The notes below the pieces were generated by a model, which saw only the letters and a list, made by a program, of their open reading frames with translations, ran no database searches and was not told where the DNA came from. From positions 1-64,000 of the forward strand of contig DASZOC010000054.1 of the NCBI GenBank assembly GCA_035550975.1: DNA of 64,000 nt, written 5' to 3'. Shown here piece after piece: positions 50,413-58,970 of the stretch. Source of the DNA: DASZOC01 sp035550975 (GTDB lineage Bacteria; Actinomycetota; CADDZG01; WHSQ01). The first letter of the stretch is position 1, and the number at the start of each line of letters is the position of its first letter. Made by a program: the position numbers and the translations under genes.

Positions 50413-51609
50413 ATGAGAGACGTCTTCGTGGTCGATGCCGTCCGCACCCCGATGGGTCGTTACGGCGGCGCGCTGGCGACCGTTCGCGCCGACGACCTCG
50501 CGGCGCACGTCATCGAGGCGCTGGTCGCCAGGAGCTCCGTGCCCGTCGATCGTGTCGACGACGTGGTGTGGGGCGCCGCGAACCAGGCCGGAGAGGACAA
50601 CCGCAACGTCGCGCGGATGGCTCTGCTGCTTGCCGGGCTCCCGGTCGAGGTGCCGGGCGCGACCATCAACCGCCTCTGCGGATCGGGGCTCGAAGCGATC
50701 AACTGCGCCTATCGCGAGATCAGGTCGGAAGAGGGCGAGCTGCTGATCGCCGGCGGGTCGGAGTCGATGACACGGGCGCCGTTCGTGATGGCCAAGGCGG
50801 AGCAGGCGTTCGCGCGCCGGGGCGAGATCTACGACACGACGATCGGATGGCGCTTCGTTAACCCGCGCATGCACGAGCGCTACGGGTCGCACGCCATGGG
50901 CGCGACGGCCGAGATCAACGGCCGTGACTACGGGATCAGCCGCGCGGCGCAGGACGAGTTCGCGCTCGAGAGCCATCGCCGAGCCGTCGAAGCTCGGGAC
51001 GAGGGGCGGTTCAAAGACGAGATCGCGCCGGTAGAGGTCGCGCAACGGAAGGGCGATCCGATCGTGGTCGATGCCGACGAGCCGCCGCGCGCCGACACGT
51101 CACTGGAGCGGCTGGCGCGGCTGGAACCTGCGTTCGAAGACGATGGCACCGTGACGGCAGGCAACTCGTCGAGCATCAACGACGGTGCGGCAGCGGTGCT
51201 CCTCGCGTCGCAGGAGGTCGTGGCATCCCAGGGGTGGAAACCGATGGCGCGCATCGTCACGTCGGCCGTGGCCGGCGTAGAGCCGAAGCGGATGGGGATC
51301 GGACCGGTCTTCGCCACCCGCAAGGCGCTCGAGCGCGCCGGCTTGTCACTCGAAGACATCGACCTGATCGAGCTGAACGAGGCGTTCGCGGCGCAGTCGC
51401 TCGCGTGCATCCAGGAGCTGGGCCTCGAGCGGGACAAGGTCAACGTGAACGGCGGCGCGATCGCGCTGGGGCACCCGCTGGGATGCTCGGGGGCGCGCCT
51501 GATGACGACGCTCGTGCACGAGATGAGCCGCCGCGAGGCCCGCTACGGGCTCGCGACGATGTGCATAGGCGTCGGCCAGGGCATAGCGACGATCATCGAG
51601 CGGGTATGA
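50413..51609 (+). CDS. Acetyl-CoA acyltransferase (thiolase)
   Basis: The 398-residue thiolase makes or cleaves 3-ketoacyl-CoA. It has DAVRTPMGRYGGALA, the acylated Cys in NRLCGSGLEAINCA, the NEAFAAQ motif, the His in GGAIALGHPLGCSGAR and the second Cys in MCIGVGQG. GAT motif spacing and GGSESMTRAPFVM fit the degradative/PcaF-like branch. Its stop overlaps the next gene by 4 nt. Confidence 0.93.
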   Translation: MRDVFVVDAVRTPMGRYGGALATVRADDLAAHVIEALVARSSVPVDRVDDVVWGAANQAGEDNRNVARMALLLAGLPVEVPGATINRLCGSGLEAINCAYREIRSEEGELLIAGGSESMTRAPFVMAKAEQAFARRGEIYDTTIGWRFVNPRMHERYGSHAMGATAEINGRDYGISRAAQDEFALESHRRAVEARDEGRFKDEIAPVEVAQRKGDPIVVDADEPPRADTSLERLARLEPAFEDDGTVTAGNSSSINDGAAAVLLASQEVVASQGWKPMARIVTSAVAGVEPKRMGIGPVFATRKALERAGLSLEDIDLIELNEAFAAQSLACIQELGLERDKVNVNGGAIALGHPLGCSGARLMTTLVHEMSRREARYGLATMCIGVGQGIATIIERV

Positions 51610-52994
51610 ACGCGGTCGCCCAGCTGGGGGAGATCCTCGGCCCCCACCGGGTCACGACCGACCCGGTCGACCTCGCTCGTCACACCCACGATCGCGCGGC
51701 ATCCGGCCTCCTTGCCGACCGCCGCGACGAGCCGTGGGATCCGCCGTTGTGCGTCGCTCGGCCCCGCAACACCGACCAGGTGTGGAGCCTCGTCCGGTGG
51801 GCGAACCAGACGAAGACGCCGGTCGTCGCCTACGGGGGCGGCTCCGGCGTGTGCGCCGCGGTCGCCGCCTCGGGAGCCGTCGTCGCGGACCTCCGTGCCA
51901 TGGACGAGATCGTCGACTTCGACGAGAAGAGCCGGCTCGTGCGCGTCCAGCCCGGGATGCTCGGGCCGGACCTGGAGAAAGCGCTGAGGGCGTGGGGCTA
52001 CACACTCGGTCACGAACCTCAGTCCCACCGCATATCGACCGTTGGCGGATGGATCGCGACCAAGGCGGTCGGCCAGCTGTCGGCTCGCTACGGCGGGATC
52101 GAAGATCTCGTGCGCGGCCTGGAAGTCGTCCTTGGCAACGGCGAGCTCGTGCGCTCGCTGACGACGCCCAGACGTGCGGCCGGACCCGAGCTCACGTCGC
52201 TGATGATCGGCTCGGAGGGAGCGTTCGGGATCGTCACGGAGGCCACGTTGACGGTGTCGCCGATCGTGACCGAGCGCGTCGACCGCTGCATCCGCTTCGA
52301 GCACATGGCCGACGGCGTCGGCGCGTGCCGTTCGATCGCGCAGTCGGATCTGCGACCCACAGTCGTCCGCCTCTACGACGCGGAGGACTCGGCGATCTTC
52401 CTACGGCATCATCCCGACGAGCCGCAGGGGCCTCTGCTGCTGCTGTCGTTCGACGGACCGTCGGCGTCCGAGCGCGCCGCAGCGGCCGCCGGCTTCGGCG
52501 GCGAGCCCGGCAACGACGCGCTCGTGACCTACTGGTGGGAGCACCGCAACGATGCCGTGGAGGAGTACAGGTTGATCCTGCGCGGCGAGGGGATTCTCGG
52601 CCCCCACGGGTTGGCCGACACGGTAGAGGTTTCCGGCACGTGGAGCGTCCTACGCGACCTGTATCACTCGATGAAGAAGGCGCTCGAGCCGCTGGCGGAC
52701 CTCGTCGGATGCCACCTCTCGCACGTCTACCCCGAGGGCGCTTGTCTCTACTTCACGATGGCTTCCGCCTGCGCCGACGAGCAAGCTGCTCTGGACGCAC
52801 ACGGTCAGTGGTGGGAGACCGCCATGCGAACCTGTCTCGACGCCGGCGGGTCGATCAGCCACCACCACGGGATCGGGCGCGTCAAGGCGCCGTGGTTGCG
52901 CGAAGAGCTCGGCGGCTGGCATGACGCTCTCGTCGCGATCAAGCGCGCGCTCGACCCGAACGGCATCATGAATCCCGGCGTGATGGGGCTGTGA
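51606..52994 (+). CDS. FAD-linked oxidase, alkyl-DHAP synthase-like
   Basis: The 462-residue flavoprotein has an N-terminal FAD-binding domain (VVAYGGGSGVCAAV) and a C-terminal FAD oxidase domain. TVGGWIATKAVGQLSARYGGIEDLV and SHHHGIGRVKAPWL with its His triplet are close to motifs of alkyldihydroxyacetonephosphate synthase, the enzyme that forms the ether bond of ether lipids; glycolate oxidase-type enzymes are the alternative. It is coupled to thiolase upstream and a lipid kinase downstream, which fits a lipid role. Confidence 0.85.
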   Translation: MNAVAQLGEILGPHRVTTDPVDLARHTHDRAASGLLADRRDEPWDPPLCVARPRNTDQVWSLVRWANQTKTPVVAYGGGSGVCAAVAASGAVVADLRAMDEIVDFDEKSRLVRVQPGMLGPDLEKALRAWGYTLGHEPQSHRISTVGGWIATKAVGQLSARYGGIEDLVRGLEVVLGNGELVRSLTTPRRAAGPELTSLMIGSEGAFGIVTEATLTVSPIVTERVDRCIRFEHMADGVGACRSIAQSDLRPTVVRLYDAEDSAIFLRHHPDEPQGPLLLLSFDGPSASERAAAAAGFGGEPGNDALVTYWWEHRNDAVEEYRLILRGEGILGPHGLADTVEVSGTWSVLRDLYHSMKKALEPLADLVGCHLSHVYPEGACLYFTMASACADEQAALDAHGQWWETAMRTCLDAGGSISHHHGIGRVKAPWLREELGGWHDALVAIKRALDPNGIMNPGVMGL

Positions 52995-53911
52995 CGTCCC
53001 CGTTCGGTCGAGCGGTTCTGATCTGCAACGTCCGGTCCGGCAAGGGGGGAGTGGGACAGAAGCTTCCGGAGGTCGAGGCCGCGCTGCGCGACCGGGGCCT
53101 CGACTACGAGATCCGGCGGACCGAACATCGCGGCCACGCGACCGAGATCGCGCGCGAGGTCGTGTCGGGCGGCGGGCGCTTCGTCGTCGCGATGGGCGGC
53201 GACGGGACCGTTCACGAGGTCGTCAACGGCATGATCGACGGGGACAAGGCCGTCAATCCCGATGCCGTGCTCGGAGTCGTCGCGGCAGGCACGGGCTGCG
53301 ACTTCGTCAAGACGTTCGGTCTGCCGACCGGGCCGCGTGACGCCGTGCGGCATCTGGACGGGGGAGAGTCGTTCCTCATCGACGTCGGCAAGATCACCTA
53401 CCGCGACGCGGACCAGGAGGTAACGCGGTACTTCCCCAACATCGCGGAGGTCGGTCTGGGGGCGGAGTGCGTCGCGCGCGCGGAGACGCTGCCGCGTTGG
53501 CTGGGTCCTACGGTGTATCTGTTCGCTTTCTGGCTCACGATGCGCAAGCACCGGGCCGCCGACGTGGTCGTCGACGTCGTGGATCGGAGCTACGAAGGAA
53601 GGATGAACAACATGGTCGTGGCGAACTGCCAGTTCTTCGGCGGCGGCATGAAGATCGCGCCGAAGGCGGCGCCGACCGATGGGTTGCTCGACATCCAGGT
53701 CGAGCACGCGCGCAAACGTGAAGCGATCGCGATGATGCCGAAGGTCTTCAAGGGTGAGCACGTCCCGCATCCCGACATCGAGGAGTACAAGAGGGTGCGC
53801 TGCTCCATCACCTCCGACCGGCCGTTGCTGATCGAAGCAGACGGCGAGGTCCTGGGACATACGCCGGCGACATTCGAGGTGCTGCCCGAAGCGATCTCGC
53901 TGAAGGTCTGA
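52991..53911 (+). CDS. Diacylglycerol kinase family lipid kinase
   Basis: The 306-residue protein belongs to the DAGK catalytic family (DgkB/YegS type). It has VRSGKGGVGQKL at the N-terminus, the nucleotide-binding GGDGTVHEVVNGM, a GTGCDFVKTFGLP motif in the place of GTxNDFA, and GGGMKIAPKAAPTDGLLDI near the end. It likely phosphorylates diacylglycerol or a related lipid. GTG 52991 overlaps the preceding stop (GTGA). Confidence 0.9.
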   Translation: MTSPFGRAVLICNVRSGKGGVGQKLPEVEAALRDRGLDYEIRRTEHRGHATEIAREVVSGGGRFVVAMGGDGTVHEVVNGMIDGDKAVNPDAVLGVVAAGTGCDFVKTFGLPTGPRDAVRHLDGGESFLIDVGKITYRDADQEVTRYFPNIAEVGLGAECVARAETLPRWLGPTVYLFAFWLTMRKHRAADVVVDVVDRSYEGRMNNMVVANCQFFGGGMKIAPKAAPTDGLLDIQVEHARKREAIAMMPKVFKGEHVPHPDIEEYKRVRCSITSDRPLLIEADGEVLGHTPATFEVLPEAISLKV

Positions 53912-54690
53912 TGCCCTTCCTCGAGCGCGATCGCGCCCGGATCTTTTTCGACGACACCGGAACCGACGCGGTGCCGATCCTGTTCAGCCACGGCATCCTG
54001 ATGGACCACGAGATGTTCGAACCGCAGGTGCATTCTCTGCGGGGGGAGTTCCGCTGCATAACGTGGGACGCACGCGGCCACGGGCAGACGGATCACAATG
54101 GTCCCTTCACCTACTGGGACTCGGCCCAGGACGCTCTCGCGTTGTTGGATCTCCTCGACATCGAGCGCGCGTTCTTCGTCGGGATGTCGCAGGGTGGATT
54201 CGCGTCGCTGCGCGCCGCCTTGCTCGCTCCGGAACGCGTGCAGGGCCTGTGCCTCATCGACACGCAGGCGGGGCCGGAGGATCCGGACGCGGCGCCTACG
54301 TACGAGGCGATGGTGGCCGCGTGGGAGGAGCAGCCGACGGTCGAGCTTGCGGAGGCCGCGGCGCGGATCATCCTCGGGCCGGCCGACCACGCACCGTGGA
54401 TCGCGAAGTGGATGGCCCGACCGAAGGACGCGCTGCGGGATCCCTTCGGCGCGCTCATGGGCCGCGAGGACATCCACGACCGCCTCGACGAGATCGACTG
54501 CCCGGCCCTCGTCATCCACGGCACGGAGGATCCTGCGGTCTCTATGGCCAAGGCCGAGACGCTGTGCGCGGGTCTTCCACGCTGCGACGGTCTACTGAAG
54601 ATCGAAGGCGCGGGTCACGCCGCGAACCTGACCCATCCTGGTGTCGTGACGGAAGCGCTGAGAGACTTCGTCCAACGTCACTCCGCTTAG
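53911..54690 (+). CDS. Alpha/beta hydrolase
   Basis: The 259-residue hydrolase has FSHGILMDHEMFEPQ (oxyanion hole), DARGHGQTDHNGPFTYWDSAQD, the nucleophile elbow VGMSQGGFAS, a late acid in IHGTEDPAVSM and the catalytic His in GAGHAANL. It resembles 3-oxoadipate enol-lactonase and related esterases; the substrate is not predictable. ATG 53911 overlaps the lipid kinase stop as TGATG. Confidence 0.88.
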   Translation: MPFLERDRARIFFDDTGTDAVPILFSHGILMDHEMFEPQVHSLRGEFRCITWDARGHGQTDHNGPFTYWDSAQDALALLDLLDIERAFFVGMSQGGFASLRAALLAPERVQGLCLIDTQAGPEDPDAAPTYEAMVAAWEEQPTVELAEAAARIILGPADHAPWIAKWMARPKDALRDPFGALMGREDIHDRLDEIDCPALVIHGTEDPAVSMAKAETLCAGLPRCDGLLKIEGAGHAANLTHPGVVTEALRDFVQRHSA

Positions 54691-54763
54691 CACGGGTGCC
54701 GTTCGCGATCGGGGTCGCGGGGCTGAGGCTTGCGATGGAACTTTCGGCCGGAGCTCCCACGTC

Positions 54764-54769
54764 TAACCT
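54764..54769 (+). promoter_or_regulatory. Putative -10 element of the kelch lipoprotein unit
   Basis: TAACCT is followed by 6 nt and an ATG at 54776, which opens a five-codon ORF instead of the main gene. Confidence 0.4.
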
Positions 54770-54775
54770 CACGCC

Positions 54776-54793
54776 ATGGGAGTAAACGTCTAG
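54776..54793 (+). CDS. Five-codon upstream ORF (MGVNV)
   Basis: ATG GGA GTA AAC GTC TAG reads MGVNV-stop and ends exactly where the lipoprotein ATG begins (TAGATG). The spacing from TAACCT suggests that ribosomes load at this leaderless ATG, terminate, and restart at the adjacent ATG. Whether the peptide matters or only serves reinitiation is unknown. Confidence 0.4.
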   Translation: MGVNV

Positions 54794-55966
54794 ATGCGTC
54801 GGACAGCTTGGATCCTTGTCGTCCTTGCAACTCTGGCCGCAGGTTGCTCGGGTCCGCAAGCAGATGAGGAACCGCTCCGTGCCGGAGGACGCGCCGGCAC
54901 GCCCGGCAGCTGGCGTGTCATGGCCAAAGGTCCTCTGCACGCGGGTTACGGACATCAAGGTGTGTGGACGGGCACAGAGGTGCTGATCTGGGGCGGCAGT
55001 CGAGTCGACGACGACACGCTGCGGTCCAAGGCGATGCGGGATGGAGCGGCTTACGATCCTCGGACCGACTCGTGGCGCAAGATCCCGCCGGCGCCGATCC
55101 CGGGAGGACACGGTTACTCACTCACCTGGACGGGCGAGGAGATGCTCGTATGGGGAGACCGCGATCGAGGTCGTTCCACCAAGGGCAACCGCGGCGCCGC
55201 CTTCGACCCCGACGCCAATGAGTGGCGCCGTATCCCGAGGGGACCCTTGACCGGACGGTCAGGCCATCTAGCGGTATGGACCGGCGAGGAGCTGATCATC
55301 TGGGGCGGGTCACTGACCGACTTCACCCGGGAGCGTTACGACGGTGAGGGCGCCGCCTTCGACCCCGAGACCGACAAGTGGCGCCCGCTGTCGGAAGCTC
55401 CGTTGCCGGCAGGCTATGACGCGATGGGCGCGTGGACGGGGAGCGAGGTCATCGTCATGGTCAGCCCTATGGGGATCGAAGAAGACGACTACCCGAAGTT
55501 CGCCCACGTCGCGTCCTACGACCCGTCTTCCGACTCGTGGCGCGAGCTCGAGAGGCCACCGTTCGTGACGAACGTGTCTCCACCGGCACCGTTCCTCGAC
55601 GGCGAGTTGTTCCTCTTGAGCCTCAACGGCCCCGTCGACGGCGGCGAAACCAACGGATACGGCAAGTCCTATGACACCGGCGGCATCTTCGACACCGCAC
55701 GTGAGCAGTGGCTTACGCACTCCGACCCGCCGGAGCGACCGGAACACAGGTGGGGACAGGTGGCTCTTGACGATGAAGTGGTGATCGACGGCCTCGCCTA
55801 TGACCCGCGCGCTGATTCCTGGCGCGTCCTCCCCGAGTTCCCACTAAAGCCCCGCGAGTTCCCGGTCGTGGTCTGGACCGGCAGCGAGTTGATCATTTGG
55901 GGAGGAGCCGGCCTGAATCACTCTCCTCCTGTTGCCACCGGAGCCGCCTACACGCCGCCCGAGTGA
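54794..55966 (+). CDS. Kelch-repeat beta-propeller lipoprotein
   Basis: The 390-residue product has a lipoprotein signal (VLATLAAGCSG) and at least five kelch-like blades, each with a variant of GVWTGTEVLIWGG and AAYDPRTDSWRKIP. Such propellers bind ligands or proteins outside the membrane, and no catalytic motif is seen. GC content is slightly lower than in the neighbours. The start directly follows a five-codon ORF. Confidence 0.85.
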   Translation: MRRTAWILVVLATLAAGCSGPQADEEPLRAGGRAGTPGSWRVMAKGPLHAGYGHQGVWTGTEVLIWGGSRVDDDTLRSKAMRDGAAYDPRTDSWRKIPPAPIPGGHGYSLTWTGEEMLVWGDRDRGRSTKGNRGAAFDPDANEWRRIPRGPLTGRSGHLAVWTGEELIIWGGSLTDFTRERYDGEGAAFDPETDKWRPLSEAPLPAGYDAMGAWTGSEVIVMVSPMGIEEDDYPKFAHVASYDPSSDSWRELERPPFVTNVSPPAPFLDGELFLLSLNGPVDGGETNGYGKSYDTGGIFDTAREQWLTHSDPPERPEHRWGQVALDDEVVIDGLAYDPRADSWRVLPEFPLKPREFPVVVWTGSELIIWGGAGLNHSPPVATGAAYTPPE

Positions 55967-56036
55967 CCGCTGTGACCGGTTCCCTCCAGGGTCCTGCCTC
56001 CGGGACGACCCCCGCCGGCCGCCGTTTGGTCCGGTG

Positions 56037-56915
56037 TCAGGCGCCTAGTTCTTCTAGGAAGGTGCGGAGGTCGTGAGAGACGCGGGCGGGGAACTCCAGC
56101 GGCAGGTAGTGGGTCGCGCCCTCGTAGGTGATGACGCGGCTGGCGGCGATCGCACGGTGCATCTCCTCGATCATCGCCCGCGACGTGAACTGGTCGTGGT
56201 CGCCGACGATCAGCAGCGTAGGAGCCTGGATCAGAGGCAGTAGCTCGGCCCCGGAGTCGCCACCCACCTCGTCCAGCGTCGCCAGCAACGTCTTCAGGTC
56301 AGACTCGGCCATCCCTTTGAGGAGGTCGATTAGCGCCGCCGTGTCGGCGGTCGCGCCGACCATGCCGGACTGACGGATCAAGCCCGTGAGCTCGGGGCGC
56401 GACACGAGCTTTCGGAACGCGGTCTCGAGGGGGCCCGCGAAATACTTCGCGACGGATGCAACGACGGGAACCGCGGAGCCGAGCTCGAGGCGGAGCAGGC
56501 GTCCGAGTGGGTTCCCGTAGCCTCCGTTCACCCCTACGAATCCCGCGACGCGATCGGGGTGGTCGGCTGCGATCTGCAACGCGATGCGGGTGCCGTTGCT
56601 CCACGACGCGACGACGAACCGGTCGATGCCGTAGTGATCCAGGGCCGCCAGCGCGTCCTCGGCGTGGGCGCGCGCATCGTTGCGTTGCGACGCAGGGGGG
56701 CCGGAATCGAGCAACCCGCGGTGGTCCCAGGTGACCACCGGTCGCTCCCGCACGACGTCGACCAGAGCGCGGCGCCAGGGCGCCAAGTTCGCTCCGATCG
56801 CGTTCGCGACCAGCAGCGGGATCCCGTCGCCGTGGCCCATGTGGTGGAGCGCGATCTCGGTTCCGTCGAACGAATCGATCAGCTCGATCTCGTGCTCCAG
56901 CCCCTGCGATGTCAA
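56037..56915 (-). CDS. Alpha/beta hydrolase
   Basis: The 292-residue product has the alpha/beta hydrolase core: NAIGANLAPWRRAL, VTWDHRGLLDSGPP, the nucleophile elbow reading ASWSNGTRIAL (Ser-x-Ser-x-Gly rather than Gly-x-Ser), the acid in VGDHDQFTS and the His in EGATHYLPLE. The reading frame continues upstream over glpD, but similarity begins near LEHEIELIDSFDGTEI, so TTG 56915 is taken as start; no good ribosome binding site is seen. It is downstream of glpD by 34 nt on the same strand. The 55967-56036 gap holds nothing definite. Confidence 0.78.
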   Translation of the reverse strand: MTSQGLEHEIELIDSFDGTEIALHHMGHGDGIPLLVANAIGANLAPWRRALVDVVRERPVVTWDHRGLLDSGPPASQRNDARAHAEDALAALDHYGIDRFVVASWSNGTRIALQIAADHPDRVAGFVGVNGGYGNPLGRLLRLELGSAVPVVASVAKYFAGPLETAFRKLVSRPELTGLIRQSGMVGATADTAALIDLLKGMAESDLKTLLATLDEVGGDSGAELLPLIQAPTLLIVGDHDQFTSRAMIEEMHRAIAASRVITYEGATHYLPLEFPARVSHDLRTFLEELGA

Positions 56916-56949
56916 CGCGCCCGCCCGCGCTGGCTGAGTCCCTGTGAGG

Positions 56950-58659
56950 TCAACCGGTGCGCTCGCGGCGCCGTAATGCGTCCGACGCACGCGCCACGCG
57001 TGCGCCGATGCCGCGTCGTGGGGGAACGGGGGGAGCAACCGCGAGGCCACGTTCGCGCTCGACCTCGGCGCGGTGATCTTCCATCTCGCGTTTGCGATCC
57101 GCGCGGCCCCATCCATGGACCCGCGCCAGGGTATCCAGGCCGCGGCTTCCTTCACCGATACCTGCGTTCCGGTCGGTGATGGCCAGCCGCGTCCTGCGCG
57201 CGAGCAGATCGGATAGATGCACGGCCATCTCGTGGCGGCCCGCATAGATAGCTTCGGCAGTGATCGGAACGTACCCGGCCGCGATCGGTGCGGTCGCCCC
57301 TTCGGTCTCTGCGACCCTCAGCACGTCGGTCGCACGATCCCCGTACGCCCGCACCAGGTTGTGAGCGACGTCCTCGCCGAGACCGAGCGACACGCACCTG
57401 CGTCCGACGTCGATACGTAAGCGTTCGAGGTCGCTGGAGCCCAACCGGATCCACCGCGTTTTTGACCTCCCGTTGTTGCCCAGCTCGCGCGCGACGCGGT
57501 CGGTCGCGTCCTGGGCCATACGGCGGTACGTCGTCATCTTCCCCCCGGTGATGCCGATGATCCCGGGCGCGATGTCGTAGATCGAGTGCTTGCGCGACAG
57601 ATCCGCGGTCGAGCCCGCCCGGCCCTGCACCAGCGGCCGCAGGCCCGCATAAGCGCCGGCGATGTCCTCGGGAACGAGCCCGAGGTCGAAGGTTGCGTTC
57701 AACGAGTCGAGCACGTAGTTGCGGTCGGCCTCTTCGACGACGGGAAAGTCGAGACTGCCCTCGTAAGCGGTATCGGTCGTGCCGACCAACACCGCGTCGA
57801 GCCACGGCAAGACGAACAGCATCCGGCGCCGCTCGACGTCGGGGATGAAAGCCGCGGTGTCCGCGAGGGGCAAGGCGTCCTTGCGGAACATCAGATGTAT
57901 GCCTTTGGACGGACGCAGCCGAGGTTGCGCGGCCTCGTTCGCTCGCGCTTCGAGCTTGTCCGCCCACACTCCGGCCGCGACGACGATCCTTCGCGCGAAC
58001 ACCTGGAACGACGTCCGGCTCACGGTGTCGGACACGTCTGCCGCGCACACGCTGGGGCCGGGGTCCATGTTCACGACCTCGGCGTGGTTCGCCACGACGG
58101 CTCCGAACGCGGTCGCTTGCACCAGGTTCTCCATGACCAGACGGACGTCGTCGGTGATGGCATCGTAGAAGAGGAACCCGCCCCGGATCTTGCCGCGGGG
58201 AAGCGCAGGTACCAGTGCCTCGGTCTCGGTGCTGCTCAGGTGACGGTGGATCTTCATATTACGGAAGCTCGCCAGCGCGTCGTAGGCCCACAAGCCAACG
58301 CCGAACTGGACCCGGCGCTTCCGGTCGGGCACGGACAGCACCATCGGGATCGGCTCGACGAGGTGAGGAGCGAGCCGCCGCAACAGGTCCCGCTCGGTGC
58401 ATGCCTCGCGCATCAGAGCGAACTCCCGCTGCTCTAGGTACCTGAGCCCCCCGTGGATCAGCTTCGAGGACTTGCTGGACGTCCCGCACGCGAAGTCACC
58501 GCGCTCGACCAGCCCCACCGACAGGCCCCTGCTGATCGCGTCGAGACAGATGCCCGCACCGGTGATGCCACCGCCGACCACGAGCAGGTCGAGAGGCTCG
58601 CCGGGGGTCGTCGCAGCCAGGCGCCCCAGCGCTTCGTTCCGCTCGAGCAGCGCGGTCAT
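56950..58659 (-). CDS. glpD: Glycerol-3-phosphate dehydrogenase (FAD)
   Basis: GlpD oxidises glycerol 3-phosphate to dihydroxyacetone phosphate at the membrane and feeds electrons to quinone. The 569-residue protein has the FAD-binding LLVVGGGITGAGICLDA, GTSSKSSKLIHGGLRYLEQREF, GKIRGGFLFYDAITDDVRLV and the ITGGKMTTYRRMAQ motif, followed by the C-terminal helical domain. ATG 58659 overlaps the stop of the upstream small gene (ATGA). Confidence 0.95.
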   Translation of the reverse strand: MTALLERNEALGRLAATTPGEPLDLLVVGGGITGAGICLDAISRGLSVGLVERGDFACGTSSKSSKLIHGGLRYLEQREFALMREACTERDLLRRLAPHLVEPIPMVLSVPDRKRRVQFGVGLWAYDALASFRNMKIHRHLSSTETEALVPALPRGKIRGGFLFYDAITDDVRLVMENLVQATAFGAVVANHAEVVNMDPGPSVCAADVSDTVSRTSFQVFARRIVVAAGVWADKLEARANEAAQPRLRPSKGIHLMFRKDALPLADTAAFIPDVERRRMLFVLPWLDAVLVGTTDTAYEGSLDFPVVEEADRNYVLDSLNATFDLGLVPEDIAGAYAGLRPLVQGRAGSTADLSRKHSIYDIAPGIIGITGGKMTTYRRMAQDATDRVARELGNNGRSKTRWIRLGSSDLERLRIDVGRRCVSLGLGEDVAHNLVRAYGDRATDVLRVAETEGATAPIAAGYVPITAEAIYAGRHEMAVHLSDLLARRTRLAITDRNAGIGEGSRGLDTLARVHGWGRADRKREMEDHRAEVERERGLAVAPPVPPRRGIGARVARASDALRRRERTG

Positions 58660-58952
58660 ACGAGCCCCGACATCCAGCGGATCACCGTGGCCGCCCCGAC
58701 CACGAGGAGCACGATCCCGACCAGTACCAGGGGGCCCAGCCACCAGTCGAGCTGGCGCCCGAGAGGGTCGTCGTCGCCTTCGATCTGTCGGCGAACGACG
58801 AGCTGCGGCCCGCCGAGCTGGGTGAAGTGAAGGTGCTCGCGCGAGCCCTCGACGACATCGGCCAGGCCCTGGAGGAGGTCGATCAACTCCTGCTCGTCGA
58901 CGGTGATGGTCGCTTCGGGCAGCGCATCGCCGCGCCGGTCTTCGATCTTCAC
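58656..58952 (-). CDS. Small membrane protein upstream of glpD
   Basis: The 98-residue product has a polar N-terminal two thirds, with DEQELIDLLQGLADVVEGSRE, and one C-terminal membrane helix (LVLVGIVLLVVGAATVIRWM). It starts at GTG 58952 behind GGGGAGGA and is translationally coupled to glpD. Function is unknown; a membrane-anchoring role for GlpD is only a guess. Confidence 0.6.
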   Translation of the reverse strand: MKIEDRRGDALPEATITVDEQELIDLLQGLADVVEGSREHLHFTQLGGPQLVVRRQIEGDDDPLGRQLDWWLGPLVLVGIVLLVVGAATVIRWMSGLV

Positions 58953-58957
58953 GGGGC

Positions 58958-58963
58958 TATCCT
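58958..58963 (+). promoter_or_regulatory. Putative -10 element of the acyl-CoA dehydrogenase gene (leaderless)
   Basis: TATCCT is followed by 7 nt and the ATG at 58971. The divergent small gene starts at 58952, so the two start codons are only 18 bp apart. Confidence 0.5.
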
Positions 58964-58970
58964 CCCCTAG

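Noticed and set aside
56916..57245. N-terminal extension of the minus-strand hydrolase over glpD
   Set aside because: The extra residues overlap the well-conserved glpD C-terminus, lack similarity to hydrolases and have shadow-like composition.
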